Positions 1-7,707 of a DNA stretch of 53,025 nt are shown here, one piece after another (position 1 is the first letter of the stretch; the number at the start of each line of letters is the position of its first letter). The translations under genes were made by a program, and so were the position numbers. The notes below the pieces were generated by a model that saw only the letters and a program-made list of their open reading frames with translations, was not told the DNA's origin and did not search any database. The stretch covers positions 1 through 53,025 of IMG/VR virus record IMGVR_UViG_3300036389_000008. One strand, 5' to 3'. Source of the stretch: a virus.

Positions 1-1371
1 ATGAAAACACCGATGTCCTATTCACTCCGATTCAGATTTCGTAAAAATTACAAAGCCGGTCGGCAGCAGCTGATCTGCCGGCTGCGCGTAAACGGCGTGG
101 TGGCCACTGATTACGGTTCAGACGTTCGGGTGCCTGCTGAACACTTCGACATAAAAGCGCAGCAGGTACTCCCCTACCCGGTCGGCAAGCCTGATTCGAA
201 AGAGCGGCTAACGATGGAGTCGGTACGTAAGTACAATTCCCAGATTGCCACGGTACTGGCTCAGCACGAGGAAATTTATAATTTTCAGTCATCGCTTCGT
301 TATGACTCCGGCAAACGCTACCGGCCCAGCGCTGAATCCATTAAACGGCAATGGCTATTCGACGAAGAGCCGCCCATGCGGGAAGGTCCACCGCCGATCA
401 AGCTGCTCGACGCCTACCGGGAATGGCTGGCCGATCCTGACACCCGCGACGGGAAAGACGAAGCGACACTCAATCATTACTTCTACGGGCTGCATTATCT
501 GGAAATGCACCTAAGAACCATCGATAAGCCCGATCTGGAAGTATTAGGATTAACGCCTGGTTGGGGGCTCACTTATCACAAAGCGATTCAGGCCTACTTT
601 GCCGAAGAGAATCCAAACAAATCCTTTTCACCGGGCCGGGCTACCCGCTACGTTCGCCTACTTAGTAAAGCCCTCGACCGGCTTATATTATTAGATCGAC
701 TGCTTTACAATCCCTTCGCCAGTCTAAAACTACCCCGCCACAAGGATAAGCCCATTCGCTACCTGAATGAAGTACAGATCACAAAACTGTGGTTGCTGGA
801 TTTGATCGATACGGCCAATGTCGTGCGTAATTGGGCGCTACTGTGTTGCTATACTGGACTTGATTACGCTGACGCCGTGAAAGTCGCTCAAAGTCCAGAA
901 GAGTTTATGATGCTTACCGAGGCCGGGCCGAAACTAGTTTATCAGCGTTTGAAAGCAGGAGAGCAGGATTGGGGTGAATGCCACATTCCGCTTTTATACG
1001 AAGCCGAAACGCTACTGGGTCAGGCTGGCGACTGGCCAGTACTGGAAAACCAGACCATGAATCGTTACCTGCACATGTTCGAGGGGTTGATCGGCTGCAA
1101 ACATAGCATTACGACTAAAATGCTTCGAAAAACGGCCGGTGCCGTATTTCTGCTCAGGGGCGTTCGGGTGCAGGCCGTTCAGAAAATCTTAGGTCATAAG
1201 TTCATTACCACGACCCAGAAACACTACATTAAAATATTGCCATCCGTGGTTGACGAAGATATGCACAAGCTATTCAAGAACACACCCATGGAATTACCCA
1301 GGCCGAGTAAAACGTATTACCCGATGCCCGGTAAAAAGCAGTCTCCAGATCAGCAAGCCCCTAATCCATAA
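1..1371 (+). CDS. int: Tyrosine recombinase (phage integrase), Bacteroidetes arm type
   Basis: Site-specific recombinase expected to integrate and excise the phage. The 456-aa length and layout fit Bacteroidetes integrases: an arm-DNA-binding beta domain (about residues 5-100), a SAM-like core-binding domain (about 130-240) and a C-terminal catalytic domain (about 255-415). The nucleophile is Y409 in TTTQKHY, ten residues after the LGH motif (H399), and R376 is the second catalytic arginine. Two usual residues differ: the Arg I position in TGLDYADA holds D288, and the His of HxxR is K373. Bacteroides IntDOT is known to lack Arg I, so the enzyme may still work. It opens the window and reads toward the phage genes. 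The attachment site is not visible. Confidence 0.9.
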   Translation: MKTPMSYSLRFRFRKNYKAGRQQLICRLRVNGVVATDYGSDVRVPAEHFDIKAQQVLPYPVGKPDSKERLTMESVRKYNSQIATVLAQHEEIYNFQSSLRYDSGKRYRPSAESIKRQWLFDEEPPMREGPPPIKLLDAYREWLADPDTRDGKDEATLNHYFYGLHYLEMHLRTIDKPDLEVLGLTPGWGLTYHKAIQAYFAEENPNKSFSPGRATRYVRLLSKALDRLILLDRLLYNPFASLKLPRHKDKPIRYLNEVQITKLWLLDLIDTANVVRNWALLCCYTGLDYADAVKVAQSPEEFMMLTEAGPKLVYQRLKAGEQDWGECHIPLLYEAETLLGQAGDWPVLENQTMNRYLHMFEGLIGCKHSITTKMLRKTAGAVFLLRGVRVQAVQKILGHKFITTTQKHYIKILPSVVDEDMHKLFKNTPMELPRPSKTYYPMPGKKQSPDQQAPNP

Positions 1372-1539
1372 ATGACCGTCCTTGTCTATTATCAAGAACA
1401 GATTATTTACCTCTATCAGGTCGTAGCTACTCGTTACGGCCTGATGGCTGGTGATACGCTGACGGCAGATAACTGGAAACAGATCGTCAGTGATAATGCG
1501 CAGCACTACGCAAGGCTGAATACCATTTCGGCGAATTAA
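1372..1539 (+). CDS. Small 55-aa protein directly after the integrase
   Basis: A complete short frame starts at an ATG immediately after the integrase TAA and ends at TAA 1537-1539. The product begins MTVLVYYQEQ and is amphipathic, with several Tyr and Gln and no membrane segment. Zero spacing to int suggests translational coupling. I do not recognise a family. The position fits a small accessory such as a recombination directionality factor, but nothing in the sequence proves it. Confidence 0.45.
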   Translation: MTVLVYYQEQIIYLYQVVATRYGLMAGDTLTADNWKQIVSDNAQHYARLNTISAN

Positions 1540-1581
1540 CCTCCCCTCCCCCCGTATTTCCCTGAATTCTAGTCAACAGTA

Positions 1582-1638
1582 TTTGAAAATTAATTTTCTA
1601 ATATTGTTGCAATATTGTCTAATACTGTTGTAAGTTTG
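1582..1638 (+). promoter_or_regulatory. Early operon promoter and operator region
   Basis: The 144-nt gap 1540-1683 is AT-rich and precedes the left operon. TTG 1607-1609, 21 nt, then TAAGTTTG 1631-1638 matches the Bacteroidetes -33/-7 pattern. Overlapping it are AATATTG-TTG-CAATATT (a dyad around 1601-1615) and two near-identical TAATAyTGTTG motifs 21 bp apart, which look like repressor or activator sites. The regulator is not identified. Confidence 0.55.
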
Positions 1639-1683
1639 CTCTTAGTAATAACCCCGCTTCCAACGGGAAAACCTAAGAACAAA

Positions 1684-1875
1684 ATGCCAGAACAAACAAC
1701 CCCCAGACTCGACCGCCCGGTCGATCTGCTCAAACGACACCTCGTCGATTGGCAGAAACTCAAAAACGCGCTGAATGCGCTCGACGAGCAAACGCACCAG
1801 ACCTATCTGGATCACCAGTACTGCGAAGCGGAAATCACCGAAGTCGAATCGAAAATCGCTGGATTTACATGGTAG
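1684..1875 (+). CDS. Short coiled-coil protein, first gene of the left operon
   Basis: 63 aa from ATG 1684. A longer reading from a TTG at 1615 would run through the promoter, so the ATG is preferred. Residues 13-60 are helical, with regularly spaced Leu and charged residues (LLKRHLVDWQKLKNALNALD), which suggests a small coiled coil. The final codons TGG TAG overlap the ATG of the next gene. No family recognised. Confidence 0.55.
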   Translation: MPEQTTPRLDRPVDLLKRHLVDWQKLKNALNALDEQTHQTYLDHQYCEAEITEVESKIAGFTW

Positions 1876-2171
1876 CCCGGTCGCAGGTAATGATACTGGC
1901 GCATGCACTCCGGAAAGAGGGGGAGACCTTTTCCAGCGCACAAAAACGGGCTTGGGTAACGATTCGGCTAAAAGCTGAAATGATCGTCAAACCCGTCAGT
2001 TTCTTCTACCGCAAAAAAGACGGCAGTGAACGGATGGCCGTGGGCTACTTCGGTGCAGCACCGGCCACGAAAGGCGCTGACAAGCCCGGCTCTCCTTTAG
2101 TCATCAAGTACTTCGATACACTCGCTAACGACTGGCGCTCATTCCGCGCTGATCGGCTCATTCTCAATTAA
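1869..2171 (+). CDS. DUF2693-like SH3-beta-barrel protein
   Basis: 100 aa from ATG 1869, overlapping the preceding stop by 7 nt. An upstream ATG at 1749 is open but would translate another gene's sequence out of frame. The pattern of a helix (ILAHALRKEGETFSSAQKRAW), then FFYRKKDGSERMAVGYF and a C-terminal WRSFRADRLI matches the Bacteroidetes DUF2693/SH3-barrel family as I remember it. Members are common on phages and conjugative elements, and their function is unknown. It sits in a cluster of short coupled early genes. Confidence 0.6.
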   Translation: MVARSQVMILAHALRKEGETFSSAQKRAWVTIRLKAEMIVKPVSFFYRKKDGSERMAVGYFGAAPATKGADKPGSPLVIKYFDTLANDWRSFRADRLILN

Positions 2172-2179
2172 TCTGACTT

Positions 2180-2473
2180 ATGCCTACTACAATTTTCACC
2201 GGCCACACGCTCAACCTGACAGATATCGTCAGCGTCGGCCCAGTCATGCAACTCAGAAAATACGATGGATATGCTTCTACCCGGCGCACACTATTCATTG
2301 AAATCTTCTGTAAACACGGCGTCACGTTAAAGCATGATGCTTACGTGCAGAATGTTTTTAGCCAACCCACTCAGGAAGAGTACGATGATTGGGATAAGCA
2401 GTTTCAGGCACTTACTGACAAACGCTTTGAACTAATTGAGCAATGGGGGCAAGCGCTGGAACTGTCTATCTAA
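2180..2473 (+). CDS. Hypothetical early protein (97 aa)
   Basis: Starts 9 nt after the preceding stop and overlaps the next gene by 31 nt, so it is probably translated as part of the early operon. The N-terminal half looks beta-rich (TIFTGHTLNLTDIVSVGPV), followed by a helical C-terminus rich in Gln, Asp and Glu. No signal peptide or membrane segment. No family recognised. Confidence 0.55.
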   Translation: MPTTIFTGHTLNLTDIVSVGPVMQLRKYDGYASTRRTLFIEIFCKHGVTLKHDAYVQNVFSQPTQEEYDDWDKQFQALTDKRFELIEQWGQALELSI

Positions 2474-2721
2474 TTCACCTGGCTACGCCGATGGCTCACG
2501 CTAAACATTATATCGGGTATGCTCAGGATGTGTTGGCCCGGTTAGCGGAACACCGAGCCGGAACAGGAGCCCGGCTGTTGGCGGTCGCTGGTCAGCGCGG
2601 CATCGGCTTCGAACTTGTCAGGATGTGGCCCGGTGATCGCACGTTTGAGCGAAAAATGAAGAACCGGAAGAACGCCCCCCGTTACTGTCCGATCTGCAAT
2701 CCTGGCGTTTGCAAAATCTAA
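2443..2721 (+). CDS. GIY-YIG-like small nuclease domain protein
   Basis: 92 aa. VYLIH (8-12) and HYIGY (22-26) occupy the GIY and YIG strands. R33 follows in the helix, and E68 in TFERKMK fits the metal-binding glutamate. A CPIC motif (81-84) with C89 near the C-terminus may bind zinc. The ATG at 2443 overlaps the previous gene, but a later ATG at 2491 would remove the first catalytic strand, so the early start is needed. Single-domain members of this kind are presumed DNA nucleases. Here it could serve replication-fork or junction processing beside Rad52, or attack foreign DNA. Confidence 0.65.
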   Translation: MGASAGTVYLIHLATPMAHAKHYIGYAQDVLARLAEHRAGTGARLLAVAGQRGIGFELVRMWPGDRTFERKMKNRKNAPRYCPICNPGVCKI

Positions 2722-2772
2722 CCCTTTCACCCGATCGGGGCCGTGTTGCTCCGACCATAAACCAATTTCATC

Positions 2773-3294
2773 ATGCCAAAACCAACATTAGACATTCTGG
2801 CCTCGCCGATCAAGCCGGAAGAAATCGAATGGCGGGTTCAGAACCAGACCAAAGATGGTCAGAAAGTCGTCGTCGTTCCCTACATCACGAATCGCTGTGT
2901 GATGGAGCGGTTCGACGCTCAGTTCGGCTGGGATGGCTGGGAAAATACCTTCGAGCAGGTGACCGATGGCTTTATCTGCTGCCTCACGATCACTACGGAA
3001 GATGGTCGCCGGGTGACCAAATCCGATGCCGCCAGCCGCACGAATGTCGAACCCGTCAAAGGTGGATGCTCCGATGCGATGAAACGCTGCGCCGTTCAAT
3101 TCGGCCTGGGTCGTGGTCTGTACCGCTATCCGAAAGTGATGATACAGACGACGGATAAATATATACCTGACTGGGCCGAACGGCTGCTCGATGCATTAGT
3201 CGTCAAAATCAATCAGGGTAGTTCAGTCAACGATGTGATAGTACTCAAACCTGAACATGCTAAAAATTTAGCTCCTGTCTCCAAACAATCTTAA
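2773..3294 (+). CDS. Rad52/22-family single-strand annealing protein
   Basis: 173 aa. The diagnostic core is present: the AQFGWDGW-type segment after CVMERFD, then KGGCSDAMKRCAVQFGLGRG and LYRYP, typical of Rad52-type phage annealases. Such proteins bind ssDNA and anneal complementary strands in phage recombination and replication. The length is close to the usual Rad52 DNA-binding domain. A C-terminal extension (about 130-173) may contact other proteins. It lies downstream of the GIY-YIG-like gene. No ssDNA-binding protein or 5'-3' exonuclease is evident next to it. Confidence 0.85.
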   Translation: MPKPTLDILASPIKPEEIEWRVQNQTKDGQKVVVVPYITNRCVMERFDAQFGWDGWENTFEQVTDGFICCLTITTEDGRRVTKSDAASRTNVEPVKGGCSDAMKRCAVQFGLGRGLYRYPKVMIQTTDKYIPDWAERLLDALVVKINQGSSVNDVIVLKPEHAKNLAPVSKQS

Positions 3295-3306
3295 TCCCCC
3301 ATTCCA

Positions 3307-3759
3307 ATGAACATGAAAAATGCCACTAAAAAGCTGCTAGAAAGCTATTTCGGTAAGTCTTTAATGAATATGGACGGTCTGTTTGAAGTCCTAGAAAAGA
3401 CCGGAAATACAGAGATAGCCCTTGAATTAATGCTAGGGACATACCAACAACCCGAAATTCCAAAACAGTCTATAGTTAGACCAAGGTATGGGAATGAGAA
3501 GGTCACGGCTACGTTTCTGAGCTACGATAAATGGGAAGATAAGGTAAGCTTCAATTATACCGTAGTTGAATCTATTTACCGCTATTTCGACAATGACGTT
3601 GATCCTGCCACGATTACCTATGAGAACATAGCTCAGTTAGGTGATCTGAATTACTCCGGACGTCAGCGCATCGAACGCCAACACCCGGATGGTAAAACAA
3701 AAGTCGAAGAAAGTTCGACTGAACTCTACTACTGGCTGGAAGGTGCCAAAGGTCTATGA
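3307..3759 (+). CDS. Hypothetical protein, AT-richer than its neighbours
   Basis: 150 aa starting at ATG 3307; a second Met at codon 3 is an alternative. The product is acidic, with an N-terminal helical part (LLESYFGKSL) and a beta-rich centre (VTATFLSYDKWEDKVSFNYTV). Codon third positions are richer in A/T than flanking genes, hinting at separate acquisition. It overlaps the following ATG by 4 nt (ATGA). Function unknown. Confidence 0.55.
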   Translation: MNMKNATKKLLESYFGKSLMNMDGLFEVLEKTGNTEIALELMLGTYQQPEIPKQSIVRPRYGNEKVTATFLSYDKWEDKVSFNYTVVESIYRYFDNDVDPATITYENIAQLGDLNYSGRQRIERQHPDGKTKVEESSTELYYWLEGAKGL

Positions 3760-4040
3760 CCACTGATGAATTAGATGCCCTCCCGGTCGGTACGACGTTG
3801 TACCTGCCGACCGACTGGGAGGTAGTTGCCTGGACATTCGCTGGCCGGGTCGCTAATCGGAACTGGTACACCCTCCTTTATCCGCCTGATCAGGATGGAA
3901 CCATCAACAACCGCCGACCGCAGTACATCGATGCGGTCCACCTGATGACCGCCCAACTCGATGAGCGCACCGCCTGGCGGGAAGTGGTTGCTGGTTTGGA
4001 TGAACGTAAGGTCTGGATTCATAAACACAAACTGAAGTAA
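3756..4040 (+). CDS. Hypothetical early protein (94 aa)
   Basis: Coupled to both neighbours: the ATGA overlap upstream and TAATG downstream. The product has many aromatics (DWEVVAWTFAGRVANRNWYTLLYP) and a basic C-terminus, with no membrane segment. No family recognised. It lies directly before the methyltransferase-fold gene and may be an accessory of it, but that rests only on position. Confidence 0.5.
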   Translation: MTTDELDALPVGTTLYLPTDWEVVAWTFAGRVANRNWYTLLYPPDQDGTINNRRPQYIDAVHLMTAQLDERTAWREVVAGLDERKVWIHKHKLK

Positions 4041-4891
4041 TGGCACAGTCCCTAACGCCCATGGCGAAGGCCATTCGGAATCTGGCCTACCGGCACGGTA
4101 CTTACAACGTGTTTGCTGATTTCTGCGAAATGGCAGCCTGTTCCTTCTCGAACGCCGTCGATAAGCGCAATTACGAGAAACGGGAAGCGCGCTATATGGC
4201 CATTGTCCAGAAATACAGCAAAGAGGAGGTCAATATCTTCCCGGAACTGCTCGGCATGCTGTCGATGGAACTCGAATACGGTCCGCGTGATGTAATGGGC
4301 GAATTATTCCACGAGTTGGAGCTACACAACGAGCACGCGGGTCAGTACTTCACGCCCTGGCACCTCTGCGAAATGATGGCTCAGCTGACCTACGGCGAGG
4401 ACATTAGCCAGATCGTTGAGCAGAAAGGCTACGTCAGCGCGCAGGAACCAGCCTGCGGATCGGGTGCTTTGATTCTGGGGCTGGCCAGTGCGATGCTGAG
4501 CAAGAAGATCAATTACCAGCAATGCCTGCACGTGTCGGCCATCGACCTCGATAGTCGCTGTGTTCACATGGCCTACCTGCAATTCTCGCTGCTTCACATT
4601 CCGGCAGTTGTCTATTGTGGCAATACGCTCACGCTCGAACTGCACGATGCCTGGTACACACCCGCGCACATTATGGACGGTTGGGACTGGCGACTTGGGC
4701 GCGCCGATCGGCCCGACAATCCGCTGCAGGAGCTATTAGCCGTTGTCGAAAAAGTAGCCCAGCTAACCGAACCGCCTGTGCCGGTAGTAACCGTTCCCGA
4801 ACAAACTGTTCCCGCTCCTGCTGCCGCTGTAAAAGCACCGAAGACGAAAGCCGCTAAACAGGCGGCAATGGGTCAATTAACCTTATTCTGA
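4040..4891 (+). CDS. N6-adenine methyltransferase-fold protein lacking a visible NPPY motif
   Basis: 283 aa. HsdM-like features: GQYFTP (101-106), then the SAM-binding motif I EPACGSG (136-142), an AIDLD strand (167-171) and GNTL (194-197). After GNTL, where active N6-adenine methylases carry (N/D/S)PP(Y/F), the sequence reads ELHDAWYTPAHI, so the catalytic loop appears lost or remodelled. The C-terminus (from about 235) is a low-complexity Pro/Ala/Lys tail. It could be a weakly active methylase, a SAM-binding regulator or an anti-restriction decoy. It ends 24 nt before the PRTRC cassette. Confidence 0.65.
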   Translation: MAQSLTPMAKAIRNLAYRHGTYNVFADFCEMAACSFSNAVDKRNYEKREARYMAIVQKYSKEEVNIFPELLGMLSMELEYGPRDVMGELFHELELHNEHAGQYFTPWHLCEMMAQLTYGEDISQIVEQKGYVSAQEPACGSGALILGLASAMLSKKINYQQCLHVSAIDLDSRCVHMAYLQFSLLHIPAVVYCGNTLTLELHDAWYTPAHIMDGWDWRLGRADRPDNPLQELLAVVEKVAQLTEPPVPVVTVPEQTVPAPAAAVKAPKTKAAKQAAMGQLTLF

Positions 4892-4915
4892 TTATCAATT
4901 TAACCTCGTTTTTCT

Positions 4916-5593
4916 ATGAATTTTTTCCAACAACTCGCAGGCCTGGAACTGGTCGGCAATCTGAAATTAACCGTCACCGGATCGGCCGACAAAATGGTCG
5001 TTAGCGTCTTGCTCGACAACGACAAATGCGGGGACGATGCCCGGAAACATATCCCGCCGTTACTGCTGAAAGGCTCAGCCGCCGAAATGGACGGCGAATT
5101 CTTTTCCTCCATCGCTACGCCCCTGCAAAAATCGTCGGGCCTGATGGTCAATATGGAAACCTACCTGAAAGGCCAGGAGGAAGCCAAAAAGAAATCGGCC
5201 ATGGCGAAGGAAGTAGCTGATAAAGAAACCAAAGAAAAGGAGGCTAAGAAAAAACGCTACGATGAGTTCATGAAGAAAGTAGCGGATCTGGAGAAGGATA
5301 AAAAATACAAAGAGGCCATTGCCGCCCTGCCTGACGTGACCACCTATCCCGAACATGCCACAGCCATCGAAGCCCGGAAAAAAGAGCTTTCCAAGCACAC
5401 GACCGTTCAGAAATCCATATTCGACGAATTGCCCCCCGAAACCGGTTTGCCAGACCATCTGGAAGCTGAGCAGAAAGCCAATCAGGAGGAAAACTATTCA
5501 TACGACAGCGCTGAACACCGAGCCAGTGAATTAGGACTGGACGATCAAGAACCAGATTATAATGAAGATCAAAACGAAGAAAACGAAGAATAG
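4916..5593 (+). CDS. PRTRC system protein E-like
   Basis: 225 aa. The N-terminal 80 residues resemble PRTRC E: start MNFFQQLAG, a beta-rich segment, then IPPLLLKGSAAEMDGEFF and a PLQKSSGLMVNMETY stretch. Residues 85-165 form a highly charged coiled coil (Lys/Glu), and the last 40 residues are acidic. The role of PRTRC E is not established; the name comes from its constant neighbourhood with a ParB homologue and a ThiF homologue, usually on plasmids. It heads the cassette, with gene C 3 nt downstream. Confidence 0.7.
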   Translation: MNFFQQLAGLELVGNLKLTVTGSADKMVVSVLLDNDKCGDDARKHIPPLLLKGSAAEMDGEFFSSIATPLQKSSGLMVNMETYLKGQEEAKKKSAMAKEVADKETKEKEAKKKRYDEFMKKVADLEKDKKYKEAIAALPDVTTYPEHATAIEARKKELSKHTTVQKSIFDELPPETGLPDHLEAEQKANQEENYSYDSAEHRASELGLDDQEPDYNEDQNEENEE

Positions 5594-5596
5594 ACC

Positions 5597-5815
5597 ATGT
5601 TACTAGCCACTCAATTACCCCGCACGTTTCAATTTACCAGCAAAGGTCAGACGATTCAACTGACCGACCCTGACCCGCAGATGAGCGACAAAGCGGTGCT
5701 GAATTTCTACGCCGGTACTTACCCGGAACTGACGACTGCCAAGATCACCGGACCGGAAATCAAGAACGACACGCTGGAGTATAAGTTCGAAACCACGATG
5801 GGCACGAAAGGATGA
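5597..5815 (+). CDS. PRTRC system protein C-like (ubiquitin-like)
   Basis: 72 aa. The pattern TFQFTSKGQTIQLTDPDP then FYAGTYPELTTAKITGPE and a final TTMGTKG fits PRTRC C. That family has been classed as a prokaryotic ubiquitin-like beta-grasp fold (Pfam Prok_Ub, from memory). The product is near ubiquitin size and ends in a free glycine (G72), as a conjugatable Ubl would without proteolytic trimming. The stop overlaps the next ATG (ATGA). The E2-like and E1-like genes follow within 2 kb. Confidence 0.75.
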   Translation: MLLATQLPRTFQFTSKGQTIQLTDPDPQMSDKAVLNFYAGTYPELTTAKITGPEIKNDTLEYKFETTMGTKG

Positions 5816-5988
5816 GCCAGACACGCTTACGCTCCATTCGCTTAACCAGTACTGACAAAAAACAATGGAAACTCGCTCAGTCAATCGGCGACTTCGGTCA
5901 CAATCTCAACCGTCTACCCGACGCGGCCAGCGTTCGCAACAATCCGCTGCGCTCGGTGCCGCTGACCGATCTGCCCATGGTTTTTTAA
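5812..5988 (+). CDS. Small ORF between PRTRC C and F; possible N-terminus of F
   Basis: 58 aa from ATG 5812, coupled to gene C by ATGA. Composition is natural for a protein (WKLAQSIGDFGHNLNRLPDA). The same DNA read in the F frame gives an Arg/Ser/Gln-rich string, so this frame is probably the coding one. It ends in TAA inside the run of six T at 5981-5986, and the F frame is reached there by a -1 slip. It may be an independent peptide, or the true start of F joined by frameshifting or separated by an indel. Confidence 0.5.
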   Translation: MSQTRLRSIRLTSTDKKQWKLAQSIGDFGHNLNRLPDAASVRNNPLRSVPLTDLPMVF

Positions 5989-7007
5989 GTCATCGGTTTG
6001 CCTATCTGTGTGGTCGTAAAACGCTCACCAATTGGAAGAATCGGGAAAGGGATTTTTATAAGTCCCTTTCCTACCTCTGCGATTACTACGGCTTTCCGGC
6101 CCCGGTCAATGATCAGCCCTACCCGGCTAATATCGCCAGCGAGTTACACCGGGTTCGGGAGCTGCTCTGCGATCAGTCGCGGGAATACACGCTGGAAGTC
6201 GTCGAAGATGACGACGGCGGTATATGCCTGATGGTCGAGCAGGTCGTCGATACGATGCAGGATTTATACTACATACCCGTCCGGCCGCTATGGGATATGA
6301 AAGCCCTAGCGGACCGACCGGCGGCTGATCTGCTGATGTCCGTTTTCGCGTACCTGGTTGAGGTTGTCGGCGTGCCGTTTTACACCAAATACGGCTACGT
6401 TGCCTTTCAGTATGACCAGCTGGTCGATTACTATAAGTACGAATACGAGGATGAGGAAGATACGGAAAGCGTCGCCGAGTGTATTGCTGAGCTGGATGCT
6501 GCTCATAAAAATGGCGCGGTGTTTTACCGGAATCTAACCAGCCATCGTCACCTGCACGCGTTCGGTCGTCGTCTTCGTCGGTTTAAACCCGTTACGCCCC
6601 GAGAACAAGCCATTTGGCTCGTGGCTACCAAACTGTTCGCGCTGTATAAGGACTATCCGACCCGAAGGCTTGAGGATACCATCAACGAGCAGGTATTTAT
6701 TACCGACGACGGGGAAGTTGACAGCGATTATGAAGCATCCGAGCGGATTTCAGTCGATATGTACGTTTCGTTTATCTGGGACTTCGACTACATCCATGAT
6801 CAGATCGTCGAAACCTTCAATCAGTGCGAATACGCGAACGCGTCAGGTGTCGATGAGCCGCGGACCGTTATTTTTTTCGATCAGCCGCACCCGAAACCAA
6901 CGCATGATCTGACGTTTGATCGTGCTCTGTTTACGCTCATTGACGAATTAATTGCCGCCATGGCACCGCCAAAAGCCCATGAAAACAATAACCAAGCAGT
7001 TTCTTGA
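5865..7007 (+). CDS. PRTRC system protein F-like, acidic
   Basis: 380 aa if read from ATG 5865, but residues 1-40 overlap the 5812 ORF in another frame and look non-coding. Convincing sequence starts near residue 41 (LSHRFAYLCGRKTLTNW). The protein is helical, rich in Tyr and Asp/Glu, with an acidic patch (YEYEDEEDTESV) around residues 190-205. The assignment to F rests mainly on lying between C and B; the sequence match is uncertain. It overlaps gene B by 29 nt. The role in PRTRC is unknown. Confidence 0.5.
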   Translation: METRSVNRRLRSQSQPSTRRGQRSQQSAALGAADRSAHGFLSHRFAYLCGRKTLTNWKNRERDFYKSLSYLCDYYGFPAPVNDQPYPANIASELHRVRELLCDQSREYTLEVVEDDDGGICLMVEQVVDTMQDLYYIPVRPLWDMKALADRPAADLLMSVFAYLVEVVGVPFYTKYGYVAFQYDQLVDYYKYEYEDEEDTESVAECIAELDAAHKNGAVFYRNLTSHRHLHAFGRRLRRFKPVTPREQAIWLVATKLFALYKDYPTRRLEDTINEQVFITDDGEVDSDYEASERISVDMYVSFIWDFDYIHDQIVETFNQCEYANASGVDEPRTVIFFDQPHPKPTHDLTFDRALFTLIDELIAAMAPPKAHENNNQAVS

Positions 7008-7707
7008 TCTCTACAAGCCGAAACAGGCCTTGCTGATTTATCAGCACATGATGGAGTCGCCGATATGGGCAGGTGTGCCAAAATTTTACGTCGAATCCTA
7101 CGACATTGGGCCCGATGGTCGGCCGATCAACGCGCACCCGCTCACGGAAGCCGAAGCCGTCGAACTCTCAAAGTCGCTGTATGACGCCTACACCGAGAAA
7201 ACGGCGTTTCTGTGCCCTAAAGGACTGTTGCCCCGAAACGTGTTATACATCAATCCGTCGCCGGAAAACGGGTACGCGGTCTGGTATACGCCCATGCGGA
7301 AACGGCTGCTTTATTTCACGGATAATCTTTCGATTCCCAACGGAGCCGGTTACGTACCAGCCCTGGTCTGGAAAGCAACGAAAAAGAGCCTGACGCTGTT
7401 TGCGCTGCCCAGCAACCGCAAGCCGGGCGCTGACACCCCCTTGTACTACGCTCCTTTTTTTAACACGGCTGAGTCGGTATGTATGGGTACGGTGGAGGTC
7501 AGGATACCGAAAGGTATTTCACTCGAATCCTTTATGCAGGCCTGGGAGGACTATTTCTTCAATAGCTACTTCTCCCATACCCTGGGCACGGGTAATGTCG
7601 AAGGCAACATCGTGCAGCTATGGCAAAGCCAGATTGAAACGGGTGCAAAATTTCCGGTGAATGCACTCAAAAAAAGCGCGTCTACTTTAAAACATCTCAT
7701 CAAATGA
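6979..7707 (+). CDS. PRTRC system protein B-like (E2-like fold)
   Basis: 242 aa from ATG 6979; an upstream ATG at 6952 adds nine unlikely residues. The segment YVPALVWKATKKSLTLFAL, then ADTPLYYAPFFNT and SVCMGTVEV is the core of PRTRC B, a family related to E2 ubiquitin-conjugating enzymes (Prok-E2_D, from memory). C168 sits where the E2-like catalytic cysteine is expected, shortly after the APFFN motif. The stop overlaps the ThiF ATG by 4 nt (ATGA), as expected for partners made together. Confidence 0.75.
   Translation: MKTITKQFLDLYKPKQALLIYQHMMESPIWAGVPKFYVESYDIGPDGRPINAHPLTEAEAVELSKSLYDAYTEKTAFLCPKGLLPRNVLYINPSPENGYAVWYTPMRKRLLYFTDNLSIPNGAGYVPALVWKATKKSLTLFALPSNRKPGADTPLYYAPFFNTAESVCMGTVEVRIPKGISLESFMQAWEDYFFNSYFSHTLGTGNVEGNIVQLWQSQIETGAKFPVNALKKSASTLKHLIK

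Noticed and set aside
2709-3158. Long open frame over the Rad52 gene
   Set aside because: It reads the Rad52-family gene in another frame, has an Arg/Ser-rich composition, and the Rad52 frame has clear family motifs.
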